The translations under genes and the position numbers were made by a program. Shown here one piece after another: positions 55,245 through 64,000 of a stretch of 64,000 nt of DNA. Position 1 is the stretch's first letter. Each line of letters begins with the position of its first letter. Below the pieces are notes generated by a model that was not told the origin of the DNA, did not search any database, and saw only the letters and a program-made list of their open reading frames with translations. This stretch comes from Tilletiaria anomala UBC 951 (Eukaryota > Basidiomycota > Exobasidiomycetes > Georgefischeriales > Tilletiariaceae), in the NCBI RefSeq assembly GCF_000711695.1, contig NW_013546938.1, positions 1 to 64,000 on the forward strand. Reading direction: 5' to 3'.

Positions 55245-56768
55245 CGTGCCGGCCTTACTCTACCGCGCTGCTCGAAAGAGACCGTACTTGCTTCCAAGGC
55301 GGGAAGAGTTTCTCAGAATCAAAACGGAGCGAGCTTGCTCTAGCGTCCGCCTTGTGCTTGTCCTGCGTCTTCTAGCGACAGGTCGTCGTGCTGTCGAATG
55401 AGACCGAAGTCAACCCGTGAGTCAACCAGGTGGATTCGACTGTATGTGGCGGGAGAAGCGCTTTGCGAAACAAGTGCTCTCAAATGTTGAGAGGAACTTC
55501 GTTGCTACAGATGTCGTTTGCAGGAGGGCGTCTTGGCTGCCGGACGGGCGCGCGCCCGCAGGACAACTTCCAAACAAGCTCAAGGCGGGTACAACAAAGC
55601 ACGCACCCCACCTCGCAAGCGCTGCTTCCTACCGAAAGCACTGGCTGCGTTGGCGTTCAACTTGCTCGAGGAAAATGAAGGAGCCAACAGCACTCTTCTG
55701 ACGGCTCTCTATCCAGAGCCATCCGATGGATACCACGCTCCATTCGATATTGTAGGCATACAACAACTTCCATCGCAATTGCTTTCTTGGACGCTCCCTA
55801 TACTTCTTCTTGACGTTCACTGGGGATGAAGTTCTTTCTTTTTGTCATCGTTTTCCAGCTCAGCGGAGCAGTCAGCAGCGTGAGTTGCATTCGTTCATTC
55901 ATTCTTTTTTCACAAGTTGTGCGCCTCTCTCTCGCCTAAGGCATGCGTTCCGTATTCCGTGCCCCTCAGCGGACGCAAGAGTGGTCGGCGAGACAGGATT
56001 TACAAGTGAAATCAGAGCTCCATTCAAATTCTCCTAAACATCACGTGTTTTCTAATCGTCAAGTGTTGTATACAGATAGGCGTATTCGGGTAGAGGACTT
56101 CGCTCATCCCTGACGTCAAGACAAACTCTATAAACCATGCCACCCCACAAGTACTGTGGAGGAAGGCCAAGGAAGGGTGTTCCACCATATCACGCCAAAG
56201 AAACGCCTCGCAGGCGGTGTATATGCTGGCGTCGACAGTATCGCCAGAGGTGCGCATACCGTTCTGAGCACGTCTCTGCAGCAATCTGAAGGGGCTTTTG
56301 GGTGACAGGTGCAAAGTTCAACCCAAATTGTTGTGATTGTGATGCTTTGGGGTTTAGGAAGTATGTCAACTCTAGCAGAAATACAATGTATTTGGCGTAA
56401 AGTATGTGTTAGCAGAGTCTGCAATAATGATATGATTATTCACTGTACGAATAGGCGCCGCAGTTGGACGCGCCCTGTGCGCCTGCGAAATGCGTTTGTG
56501 GACTTGGGCTCATTTGCGCCTCCCTTTGTTCGAAGCGAGCCTCGCTTGCATGTCCGCGTATGTATCGCAAACTGATTCAAGCATTAGAGCAGTGCTCAGT
56601 CCAGCCTGCCTTGCAGATCCCCTCTCCTTTTTACGTCACCCGACATTGGCCGCCCCGCAGAGTCCTCCGGCAAACGTACCTTGCTGCTTCCGCCGCCGCC
56701 GCTGCTGCTGCTGGCTTCTTCACCCGATAAGGCTTCCATGAGTTCTGGTCTCACTTCGCCGCCGTTAT
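55245..56768. other. Intergenic with unconfirmed small frames
   Basis: 1.5 kb between the transportin start and the end of the FAD-oxidase fragment. One plus-strand frame (about 55597-55829) reads LEENEGANSTLLTALYPEPS and a Leu-rich end; it has no domain and no clear start. A minus-strand stretch at about 56613-56783 (MNNGGEVRPELMEALSGEEA) with an SSSSGGGGSS linker could be a displaced or decayed 3' part of the neighbouring oxidase gene. None is firm enough to list as a gene. Confidence 0.3.
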
Positions 56769-57662
56769 TCATAGTGGCACGTGTTGGCGGCGATAGCCGC
56801 GCTTGATCCCCCCAAATTCTTTCTCTGCCTTCCTACTGCGTGACTCGCATCTGTGAAAGGGCGGCAGCATCGGTGGGGAGGCGCCAGTGGTATCTATCGC
56901 GCGGGGTGTGTTTTCTTGTACGATGCTGAAGGATGGCTCCTGCATGACGACCATTTCTTGCAGATTGCCTCTTGCGGCCGAAACGCTGGCCGGTATAATG
57001 TCTGGCTTGCGTAAACAGTTCGGCGCGCTGCTGTCGCCGCCGGCAAGCAGACCAGTGTACTGTCTGACCATCTTTGCGCGTTCATTGATCGCCGCGACAT
57101 TGGACGTTAAAATGGTCGTGGTCAGCTGTGGCCAGGCCTGCGGTTGCGGCTGTGCCTGCGCGAGAGGCTGTGGGACACACGATACCGAAGATGAGGCTGC
57201 TAGCATGGGTGTTCCTGCCTCTGGCAAGGCCACGCCGAGTGGGCGTGGAACATGCATGCGCACGCTATCCATCAGGCGCATGACGATGATAATGCCTTCT
57301 TGAATGGCCCAGCCAGCTGTAGCGTAGCCTCCACTCTTGACAGATGGCGAGAACCCGTGTGCATTGCAGAATTTGAGGATGCTGTATGCGTTCATGAGAA
57401 TGCTTTGCCGTCAGTCGCCATATGACTAAAGCCACGAAATCTAACTGATTTGTAGTATTTACACGCACGCGACGACATCTTCCGTGTTCACCGGCAAGTC
57501 TAAGAGCCACGCATTCAGCGCCACGGCCGCATTGAACAGCCCAGACCGTGGATCAAAGTCCCCCTCATCCCTCCGAAGCACACTCCTCTTGACAAGCTGA
57601 GCCAGCTCGCCACTTACGGCGACGAACTTCGCCAGGCGGGTTGTTAGCTCTGCTTCCGACAT
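56769..57662 (-). pseudogene. FAD-linked oxidase, N-terminal portion only (possibly decayed)
   Basis: Exons 57662-57463 and 57381-56769 give a 270-residue frame. The join yields NTEDVVACVILKFCNAHGFS then PSVKSGGYATAGWAIQEG, the PCMH-type FAD-binding signature of FAD-linked oxidases (berberine-bridge/6-hydroxynicotine oxidase-like). After about residue 130 the sequence becomes Ala/Pro/Gln-rich and the second half of the FAD domain and the substrate domain are missing, so the product is about half the family length. Adjacent minus-strand sequence (56.6-56.8 kb) remains coding-like in another frame. I infer a truncated or decaying host gene; a missed distal exon structure is the alternative. Confidence 0.5.
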
Positions 57663-58657
57663 GTCTTCCTCTCGCCGACGCTGGTTCGTTGTGATCAGCA
57701 AATTGTCCGCGCTTGCGAGTGTCACGTTGGGGCTCGCAGGCGGATTGTGGCTGGATATGCTGAAGCTAGGCACCGGCGAGACGCAAGCGGCGGCGGGCGG
57801 TGATGGCGCTGACAATGCTGCTCCCGGTGCTAGTCGGCACAATCAATGCACCGGGCACGGAGCGAGACAACATTGGGGCCTGTGGCGGGCTCATCTTTTC
57901 CAGATGGCCCTCCTGAATGCGCTTCATGCCATGTCCAGGTTATGAGCGCAACCAGTGGCGATCCCTTGCATGGAAACTATACTTTCGCCGGCCCTAAAGC
58001 TCGAGATGTATGTACCACTTGCGCGACTCTGACGCTTGGCGTGCTGGCGAATGATAGATTGTGCTCTCCCTTGGAAAACAAGATGTCTTCCTCCAGCTGC
58101 TAGCCTTTAGGGGCAATTTGCGAAGTTGCGATGCAATTGAGTATACTGGCCTCCGGAAGAGTTTAGACAGTGCGGTACCAGAGTGGCCACGAGGAGGCTG
58201 GACAGCAGCGCCATGCCGCCAAGCTCCGCCTTCACCTCTCCCACCAGCCTGGGCTAAAAGGCTCAAGGCGTCATCTGATGCGCACAGACCTGGCCAGGCT
58301 GGTCAGTCCGTCAGACCGATCGCCTTCGTCGGAATGAGGAGTGACAAGAGGATCTGTTGGACATTGGGGATGGACCAGGAATGGTAGACTGCAGAGGCAA
58401 GCGTTCCGCCAAAGTATCGATCGCGACTCAGCACTGCGCCAGTCTGCACGGGCCACACGCGTTGATTCTCCGCGCTCACGAGTCGCGACCCGCTCCTTCC
58501 AGCTATATACTAACCCCCGTTCTTGCAGCCTGATTACAAGGTGGATTCGTTCTATCCTTAAAAGTACCGACAACCACTCGACATTGCAGCGGTACAGCTG
58601 GCCAGTGTATGTGATCAGATCGTTTCTGCCTGTACGACGAGCGCTGGCGTGGCGGCA
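57663..58657. other. Divergent spacer upstream of the PITH gene
   Basis: 995 bp with overlapping short frames on both strands, none with a domain. Holds the promoters of the oxidase remnant (minus) and PITH gene (plus). Confidence 0.35.
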
Positions 58658-59426
58658 ATGGTAAGGTGCGGTGACGAGCATCATGGCCATGGCCACTGCC
58701 ATGGGCACTCGCATGACGACGACGACCACCTCAAGACTGAGGGCGAGCAGGACTATCTGTACGGCGTCGTCGACAGGGACGCAGTTCTAGTCCTCAATGA
58801 GCATGAACCAGTGGGTGCTAGATCCGGCGGTGGAGCTCTAATTTTAATGCGCACAACTGATTCAAAGTCCCCACGCATTGCAGAACGCAGGCAAGCGCAT
58901 CATCAAGCCTTGGGCGGAGCGCAACACGCTCGAAACCTATGTGGAATCGAGCGTGGACGACTCACTGCTGATCCGCATCCCTTTCGCCTCCTCTTCGTCG
59001 GTCAAGCTACGCACACTGCTGCTCAACGCGGGTCCGGGCGAGCAGACGCCGGACACGGTGCACATCTTCACCAACAGCACGCCGCCAATCGACTTTGCTG
59101 ACGCTGCCGACCGCGCGGCGCTGCCGCCCAAGTCGCCTCAGGCGCCTGCGCAGACATTATCCAACGTCGCTGCGACAAATGCGACGCAAGTCGTCGAGTA
59201 CCCCCTGCGCGTCGCCAAGTTCAGCCGCGTGCGCGACGTGACTCTCTACATTCCCGCCAGCCAGGGAGCAGAGACGACGCGCGTCTACTTTGCCGGGTTC
59301 AAGGGCGAATGGGAGAAGAGCTCTCGAGAAGCGCCGGTAGGAATCATCTACGAGAGCGCACCGCAGCTGAAGGATCATGTCAAGGTCGCAGGCACCGCAG
59401 CTGGGTCCAATAACCTTGGTTCATAG
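58658..59426 (+). CDS. PITH (DUF1000) domain protein
   Basis: Exons 58658-58810 and 58884-59426 give 231 residues. The N-terminus is a His-rich tract (CGDEHHGHGHCHGHSHDDDD), frequent in this family. The PITH domain follows: DYLYGVVDRDAVLVLNEHEP joined to NAGKRIIKPWAERNTLETYV, SSVDDSLLIRIPFASSSSV, KLRTLLLNAGPGEQTPDTV, RDVTLYIPASQGAETTRVYF and FKGEWEKSSREAPVGIIYES. PITH domains occur in TXNL1, where they bind the 26S proteasome, and as stand-alone proteins as here; no thioredoxin domain is present. The intron (58811-58883) has donor GTGGGT. The His tract could bind metals (inference). Confidence 0.92.
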
Positions 59427-59682
59427 CCATAGTTCCGCGACCGGGATCGGGTAAGGGATACACCAGCGGAGGAAAGACGCAACCGCCAAAGGCTATATCC
59501 AAGTCGTCCACGCACGCTTGTATAGTTCAGCCTAATACTTTCTCTCTTTAGCACCATGTAGCAAATATCTTTACTGATCTGCAGAGTGATGATTTGATCA
59601 TTGCACAAGCGCATCGCGCAGCTTTTGCTGCTTCGTCTTCAACCTGAGGAGCGACGACAGCATCAAAAGGAAAGTTCGAGCT
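59427..59682. other. Short convergent spacer PITH/coronin
   Basis: 256 bp between opposing stop codons; AT-richer at 59525-59600, probably shared 3' processing signals. Confidence 0.4.
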
Positions 59683-61710
59683 TCAGCGCACATTAATCCC
59701 AAAGGTACCACATACGACTAACTTTTCGTTTTCGAGTTCTAGCTCCCTCATCGTAGTGTCCTTTTGCGCCAGTTGAATCTTGAGCTTCTCCACCAGCGCT
59801 TCGAGCTCCTTCACCTGTGCATGCATACAAGACAGATCAGAATCAAGCGCAGACTCTTCATGTACTATGCAACGAGCGCCTCGCACCTTGGAGTCAGAAG
59901 CACCGTCGTTGCTAGCCGCCGCAGGCTCGGAGACGACTGGAGCGGGAGCATGGACAGGAGCAGCACTTAAGCTGCTGCTTCCCTTGAGGAAAGACAGGGT
60001 GCTGCCTGCACCGGCTGATGCGATAGATGCACCGGGCAGCGGGCTGTCATCCGCGGGCGTGGCAGAAAGCTGCCTAATCGGTGTAGCTAGTGCAGACTTA
60101 GGAGTTTCAGCGGCGGGGGATGCAGCTGGTGCGGCGCCAGCAGCAGGTGCTGGCAAAGGTGAAGGTGAAGGAGAGAACGAGGACTTGGGCACGGCAGCAG
60201 GGACAGGGGCAGGGGCAGAGGCAGCGCCGTTCTGCTTCGGTGGCTCAGCCGGCTTGCCCAGGACCCCGCTCTTGTCGTCGAGGTTGATCAAATTGGGCAT
60301 GGACGTCTTGCCCGCGAAAAATTCCGCAGCGCTCAGCGCAGGCACGTCCGATGGAGCAGGCGGGAAGATGTCCGACTGGAAGGAGTCGGCGCGACGGGGC
60401 ACGAGGAACGAGATCGGCTGCACCATGTTTCCCGTCACCTTCATCGCGCGTGCGATCTCGTTCTCGTCCGTGTTAAGCGAGCGGCGCGGGATGAACGTCA
60501 GGCCACGCTGCGGCTCGGTGCTCTTGTACTCGGTCAGGTAATGCAACTCATCCGACTCGTACTCATAGTAGCGGATGTTGCCATCACCCTTGCCGGCGAG
60601 GAAGCAAATGTTGTTGTCGGACCAGAACGGCATGATAATCCCGCTGCTTGAGTCCAGCGTAATCGACTTCAGCGGTTTAGACAGGTTCGTTGAGTCCCAC
60701 AGGAAGAGTTGTCTATCGCTCATCTTACTGAAGCCGGTCGTAATGATGCGGTCCAGGCTGCCGCACCAGACAACGCGCGCGCCCTTGATCCCGCCGTGGC
60801 TCTCTGCGACCTGTACGGGATCGCCACCTTTCCTGGTGTCAAATGTGCGCAGCTTCCTGTCGCGACTGGTCGCAACGAGAGTGGATCCTGTCCAGTCAAA
60901 GTCAAATGACTGCATCGCATCTGTGAAGCCCTTCAATTCTACCTTGGCGACGCCTGCCTCAATGTCGTAGAGACGCACAATATGGTCACCAGATGCGGCG
61001 GCCATAACATTGTTGGCCGTCGGATGGAACAGCACCTGCCCGACCTTTCTCCCCGAGCCGCCAGCGATCTTTGCGACCGGATGCATGTCTTTGACCCCGC
61101 CTGCCTTTTCCTTCTCCTTCTCGCTCATGTCCAGCACGTCGAAGAGGGTGTCGTCAACCTTCCACACACCAATCGTGCCGTCGTCGCTGGCACTGGCGAG
61201 CATCTGGTCATTGAACGGCGAGAAAGCGGTGTCGAGCACGGGAGCAGAATGACCGCGACATAGCGGATAGATATCAGGCAACTTGCCGTAGTTCGCCGTT
61301 GGAATGACCGCGAATGCTCCACCCCCTGAAGCTTGCCAGTTCACCGAGACGTAGCGTCCATTCGCTGCGACGAGATTCGTATCCCAGGCCTGCAGGTTTC
61401 AATTTCATGACCCGTTCGTTTAGTTTACGGATCATTGTGCAACAAACGAAAAAAGAGATTTCCTCACATTATTTGAAACCTGTTCGTTGCAAAGTAGCAG
61501 CTAAATTCAGTGCTCGCGCGCGAAGGAGGTTCGAAGAGCCCAATGACGCGAACGCACCTTGACATTGTCATAGCACCCTTCCTTCTTGGCTGGATTACCG
61601 TATACATGACTGCACACAGGGACGTCGCAGATGAGATCAGGATGCTATTTGCCTAGCTTCCATCCACGCTCAGCTCACCGATATTTGGACGGGCGAACGA
61701 AGCGACTCAT
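59683..61710 (-). CDS. Coronin (actin-binding WD40 protein, Crn1)
   Basis: Bundles F-actin and regulates Arp2/3 at endocytic patches and hyphal tips. Exons 61710-61679, 61609-61558, 61389-59887 and 59814-59683 give 572 residues. The N-terminus MSRFVRPSKYR joined to HVYGNPAKKEGCYDNVK is the signature basic start of coronins. WD repeats follow (CRGHSAPVLDTAFSPFNDQM, LASASDDGTIGVWKV, KVGQVLFHPTANNVMAAAS, RQLFLWDSTNLSKPL). The conserved post-propeller extension includes RGLTFIPRRSLNT and PISFLVPRRADSFQSDIFPP. A Pro/Ala/Ser linker (about 370-525) precedes the C-terminal coiled coil KELEALVEKLKIQLAQKD. The final intron is 72 nt and stopless, so it is easily mispredicted as coding. Confidence 0.95.
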
Positions 61711-63378
61711 GTTGGACAATCGACGGGGCGGGTAGGGCAAGTACCCTGCAACGAGGATGTGCGCTGTGGGGTCAACTGGACTGCGGCACCACCAGCTGGC
61801 AGGTACAGGAATATCTGGAGCCGATGCCAAGCCCTCAGTCCGAGAGCTTTGATTTCAAAAAGTTGCAAAGCATGTACTTGTGCATCCAATCTCTCACGGA
61901 GATCATCGCTCTGAGCTGCTCCTAGTGATGCTGGTGCTGGCCGGTGGGTTGTCATGTGTGGCGCGCGGGGTTTGCGCTCTGGCACACTGTGTGCGCACCC
62001 ATATCCCGAGTCCCGAAGAATCACGGTTCTCGCCCTTTTACATGCCTGGCAATCGAGTCCAGTCGTTGCCAGCACCAACAACAGTCGTCTTCATCGCCAG
62101 GAGGAAGTCCTTCGATGGATGGCGTTGACGGCGGTGGAGTGCTGCCCACTTGTGGACGAGCCGCCGCCGTCATAGAACGAGGACAAAGGCCTCATTGGTT
62201 GAGTGGAGGAGGAAGGGCTGCTCGCACCGCATGACGACGATGATGAGATCGAAGCGCAGGGCGACAAGGAAGCGGGACCGGCGTCTGAAATGTGAAATCT
62301 CGTACGCAAGCGCGCAGGAGATCCTGCACGAGCTGTGCACGGAAGGAATCACTCAAACAGCGGAAGACAGGACAAAACCTGCCCGCCTGTGAGGATCTTG
62401 AGGCTCTCGGACCTCGCCAGCAAGCTTGCACATCTAGTGGAGGGCCAAACTTCACGAGGCATTATCCGCTTCCTCGCGATGTAGTAGGCGAGATTGCGCT
62501 GGAGGTCCTTAGCATGGGGGCATCGAGAGCGGCAACATACGTTGGCGCACGCACATCTCCCATCGCCATTGAACTAGGGCGTGGGACCTTCGAAAGATCG
62601 CGCGAAACTTGGATCGCTGCAGCGTTCATCTCGGTCTGCACAGGACCAGGCAGTGTCCATGGATCAGGTCAATTCGCCATTTCAGACTTATGCTGGGATG
62701 GGTCGGTCGAAATTATCACTTGATGGCGACGCCTAGCGGCAGGGATATGCGCGAAGGTGTGACCATGATCATGAAACCCCATAGCTCCCGCGCCTATCCT
62801 CACCTTGGCTCACTCTCATCGCTCGTGGCCCGCACTCCCTGACCATGGCGATGATGGGTCTACGCCATATAGGACATGTGTGCGGCTTTTGTCTAGCTAT
62901 GGAGGCTGTGGACCCTGCGAGGATCCATCCGCAATCATCTATGGTCATTGTTGCGCTGGGTAGCATTTATTGTGAAGGATGGAAAGGAACAAGCGATGAT
63001 GTGCATTCAGCTCTCCCACGGCGCTAGCCCCACCATTGGCACATCCACCGGCAGCTCCCTCTCTCCTCTTATCACTCATGGTCGACTTTGCTACATGCAC
63101 CTGTATGCTCCTCAGACGTATGAATCTATCCATTATCCCTACCTGCCTTCGTAGAGTGCCTCAACACCGCTGGGGAGTGGTCTACCGCGAGCGCCGACCA
63201 GCGTGCATCGCTAGGTCATGCGGCACCAAATTTTACGGCGAGTGTTACTTTAGGAAATCAATCAACAACAACCGTGTCATTCTCACCAGGTGCATAGCAC
63301 TTAAAATTACAGGTTGATCTCGGGAAGGCGTGAGCCAAGAATGAACACTTGAGAAGACGCGTTCATCGTACGTATCAG
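61711..63378. other. 1.7-kb region without a supported gene
   Basis: Upstream of coronin and downstream of the DUF4097-like gene (both minus). On the plus strand, short frames carry Ser/Gln-rich and acidic fragments (for example EEEGLLAPHDDDDEIEAQGD near 62.2 kb and ISYASAQEILHELCTEG near 62.3 kb) in different frames, suggesting a decayed or intron-rich gene that I cannot parse. No domain is recognised. Confidence 0.3.
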
Positions 63379-64000
63379 CTAGAAGCGCACCATGACGGAG
63401 CCCATGGAAGACGACACGTCCGAGGAGCTGATGTCGACATCCTTGCTGCAGCGCGGCAGGCCTTCCTTGCGATTGTAGATGCAACCGTAAGCGTGCTTTT
63501 TGAGAATCTCATCCTTCCTGAACAAAACCATGTCGCGATCGGTACCCTTTCGGTCAAACTTGATGTCGAGATTAGATATCTGCGACGTAAAGTCAAACTT
63601 CCCCAGGAAGCTCGGCCAGTGCTCGACGGCCACGTTGCCGACTTTGGACGATATGTTCGACCGGACGAGCTTCGCTGGCTTTGCATCGACACCGCTGTCC
63701 CTGTACTTGACGTCGACACTGCCCTCGCTTGAATGAATCTCCGCTCTCGCCGGCTCGGACCCTTCTCGGCGGGGGTGCGCCACGGGCGAGACGCCGACAC
63801 GGACACTGCCGACTGTCGCCTCTGCGTTGAAGTGCCACGACTCGACTTCCTCGGCGGAGATACTGCCGGCCGAAGTCTGAATCGATACAACGGGGCTGCG
63901 GACGGTCTTGATGTGGACACTGCCGCTGTCTGCCTGGAGCGTGGCAGATTCGGTGGCATCGATCGTGTCAAAACTCAATGACCCGACTCTAGAGATGGCG
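63379..64000 (-). CDS. DUF4097-like beta-repeat protein (partial, 5' end outside window)
   Basis: The frame stays open to the window edge, so the N-terminus is missing; about 207 residues are visible. The sequence alternates short strands with turns in a right-handed beta-helix or adhesin-like pattern: GSLSFDTIDATESATLQADS, GSVHIKTVRSPVVSIQTSAG, SISAEEVESW, EGSVDVKYRDSGVDAK and GNVAVEHWPSFLGKFDFTSQ. This repetitive GSV/GSI pattern is typical of DUF4097 proteins, which are of unknown function and common in fungi. The end is SSSMGSVMVRF. No membrane segment lies in the visible part; an N-terminal membrane anchor may lie beyond the window. Confidence 0.7.
   Translation of the reverse strand, partial: AISRVGSLSFDTIDATESATLQADSGSVHIKTVRSPVVSIQTSAGSISAEEVESWHFNAEATVGSVRVGVSPVAHPRREGSEPARAEIHSSEGSVDVKYRDSGVDAKPAKLVRSNISSKVGNVAVEHWPSFLGKFDFTSQISNLDIKFDRKGTDRDMVLFRKDEILKKHAYGCIYNRKEGLPRCSKDVDISSSDVSSSMGSVMVRF

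Noticed and set aside
59780-60541. 253-residue plus-strand frame opposite coronin
   Set aside because: Antisense to the low-complexity linker of coronin; Ala/Gly/Ser-rich shadow.

Overview
This window is nuclear DNA of a filamentous or dimorphic fungus. Short GT-AG introns (mostly 40-100 nt) interrupt nearly every gene, genes are dense on both strands, and the proteome is that of a basidiomycete; intron-rich genes, a Gpa3-like G-alpha and secreted enzymes with KR processing sites suggest Ustilaginomycotina (smut relatives). The species is an inference from general protein resemblance only. I recognise no rRNA, tRNA, CRISPR or intact mobile element.

Layout. 1-3.0 kb: a divergent beta-oxidation pair, mitochondrial 3-hydroxyacyl-CoA dehydrogenase (cut by the window start) and a peroxisomal 3-ketoacyl-CoA thiolase with a PTS2 signal. 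3.5-5.3 kb: a decayed, unrecognised coding remnant. 5.4-6.2 kb: a CHCHD5/Mix14-type twin CX9C protein. 6.5-12.0 kb: a secreted GH5 glycosidase convergent with a membrane GT2 glycosyltransferase. 12.0-16.1 kb: a 4.1-kb stretch without a recognisable gene. 16.1-22.5 kb: TFIIE beta, ribosomal protein eL36 (with one very long intron), pICln, calcipressin and GRASP. 22.9-30.2 kb: COQ4, an Ash1-type SET methyltransferase, complex I NDUFA9 and an alpha/beta hydrolase. 30.7-39.8 kb: Hrq1 helicase convergent with a Red1/ZFC3H1-type protein that carries a 14-nt exon. 40.4-47.0 kb: a small unknown protein, a mitochondrial membrane protein of unknown function and the tether Uso1/p115. 47.0-49.9 kb: a 2.9-kb repeat-rich upstream region leading to a class III G-alpha gene. 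52-64 kb: transportin (Kap104), a truncated FAD-linked oxidase, a PITH protein, coronin and a DUF4097-like protein cut by the window end.

Most genes are single-copy housekeeping genes, not an operon-like system. Loose themes are fatty-acid oxidation and mitochondria (HADH, thiolase, CHCHD5-like, COQ4, NDUFA9), the early secretory pathway (GRASP, Uso1), nuclear RNA and chromatin (TFIIE beta, Ash1, Red1-like, Hrq1, pICln, transportin) and signalling/actin (G-alpha, calcipressin, coronin). Exon joins were worked out by hand from splice consensus, reading phase and family conservation; each coding total was checked to be divisible by three. I did not find a convincing new multi-gene system; the best second-look items are the eL36 host intron, the Red1-like microexon, the Hrq1 extension, the G-alpha leader region and the empty 4.1 kb.
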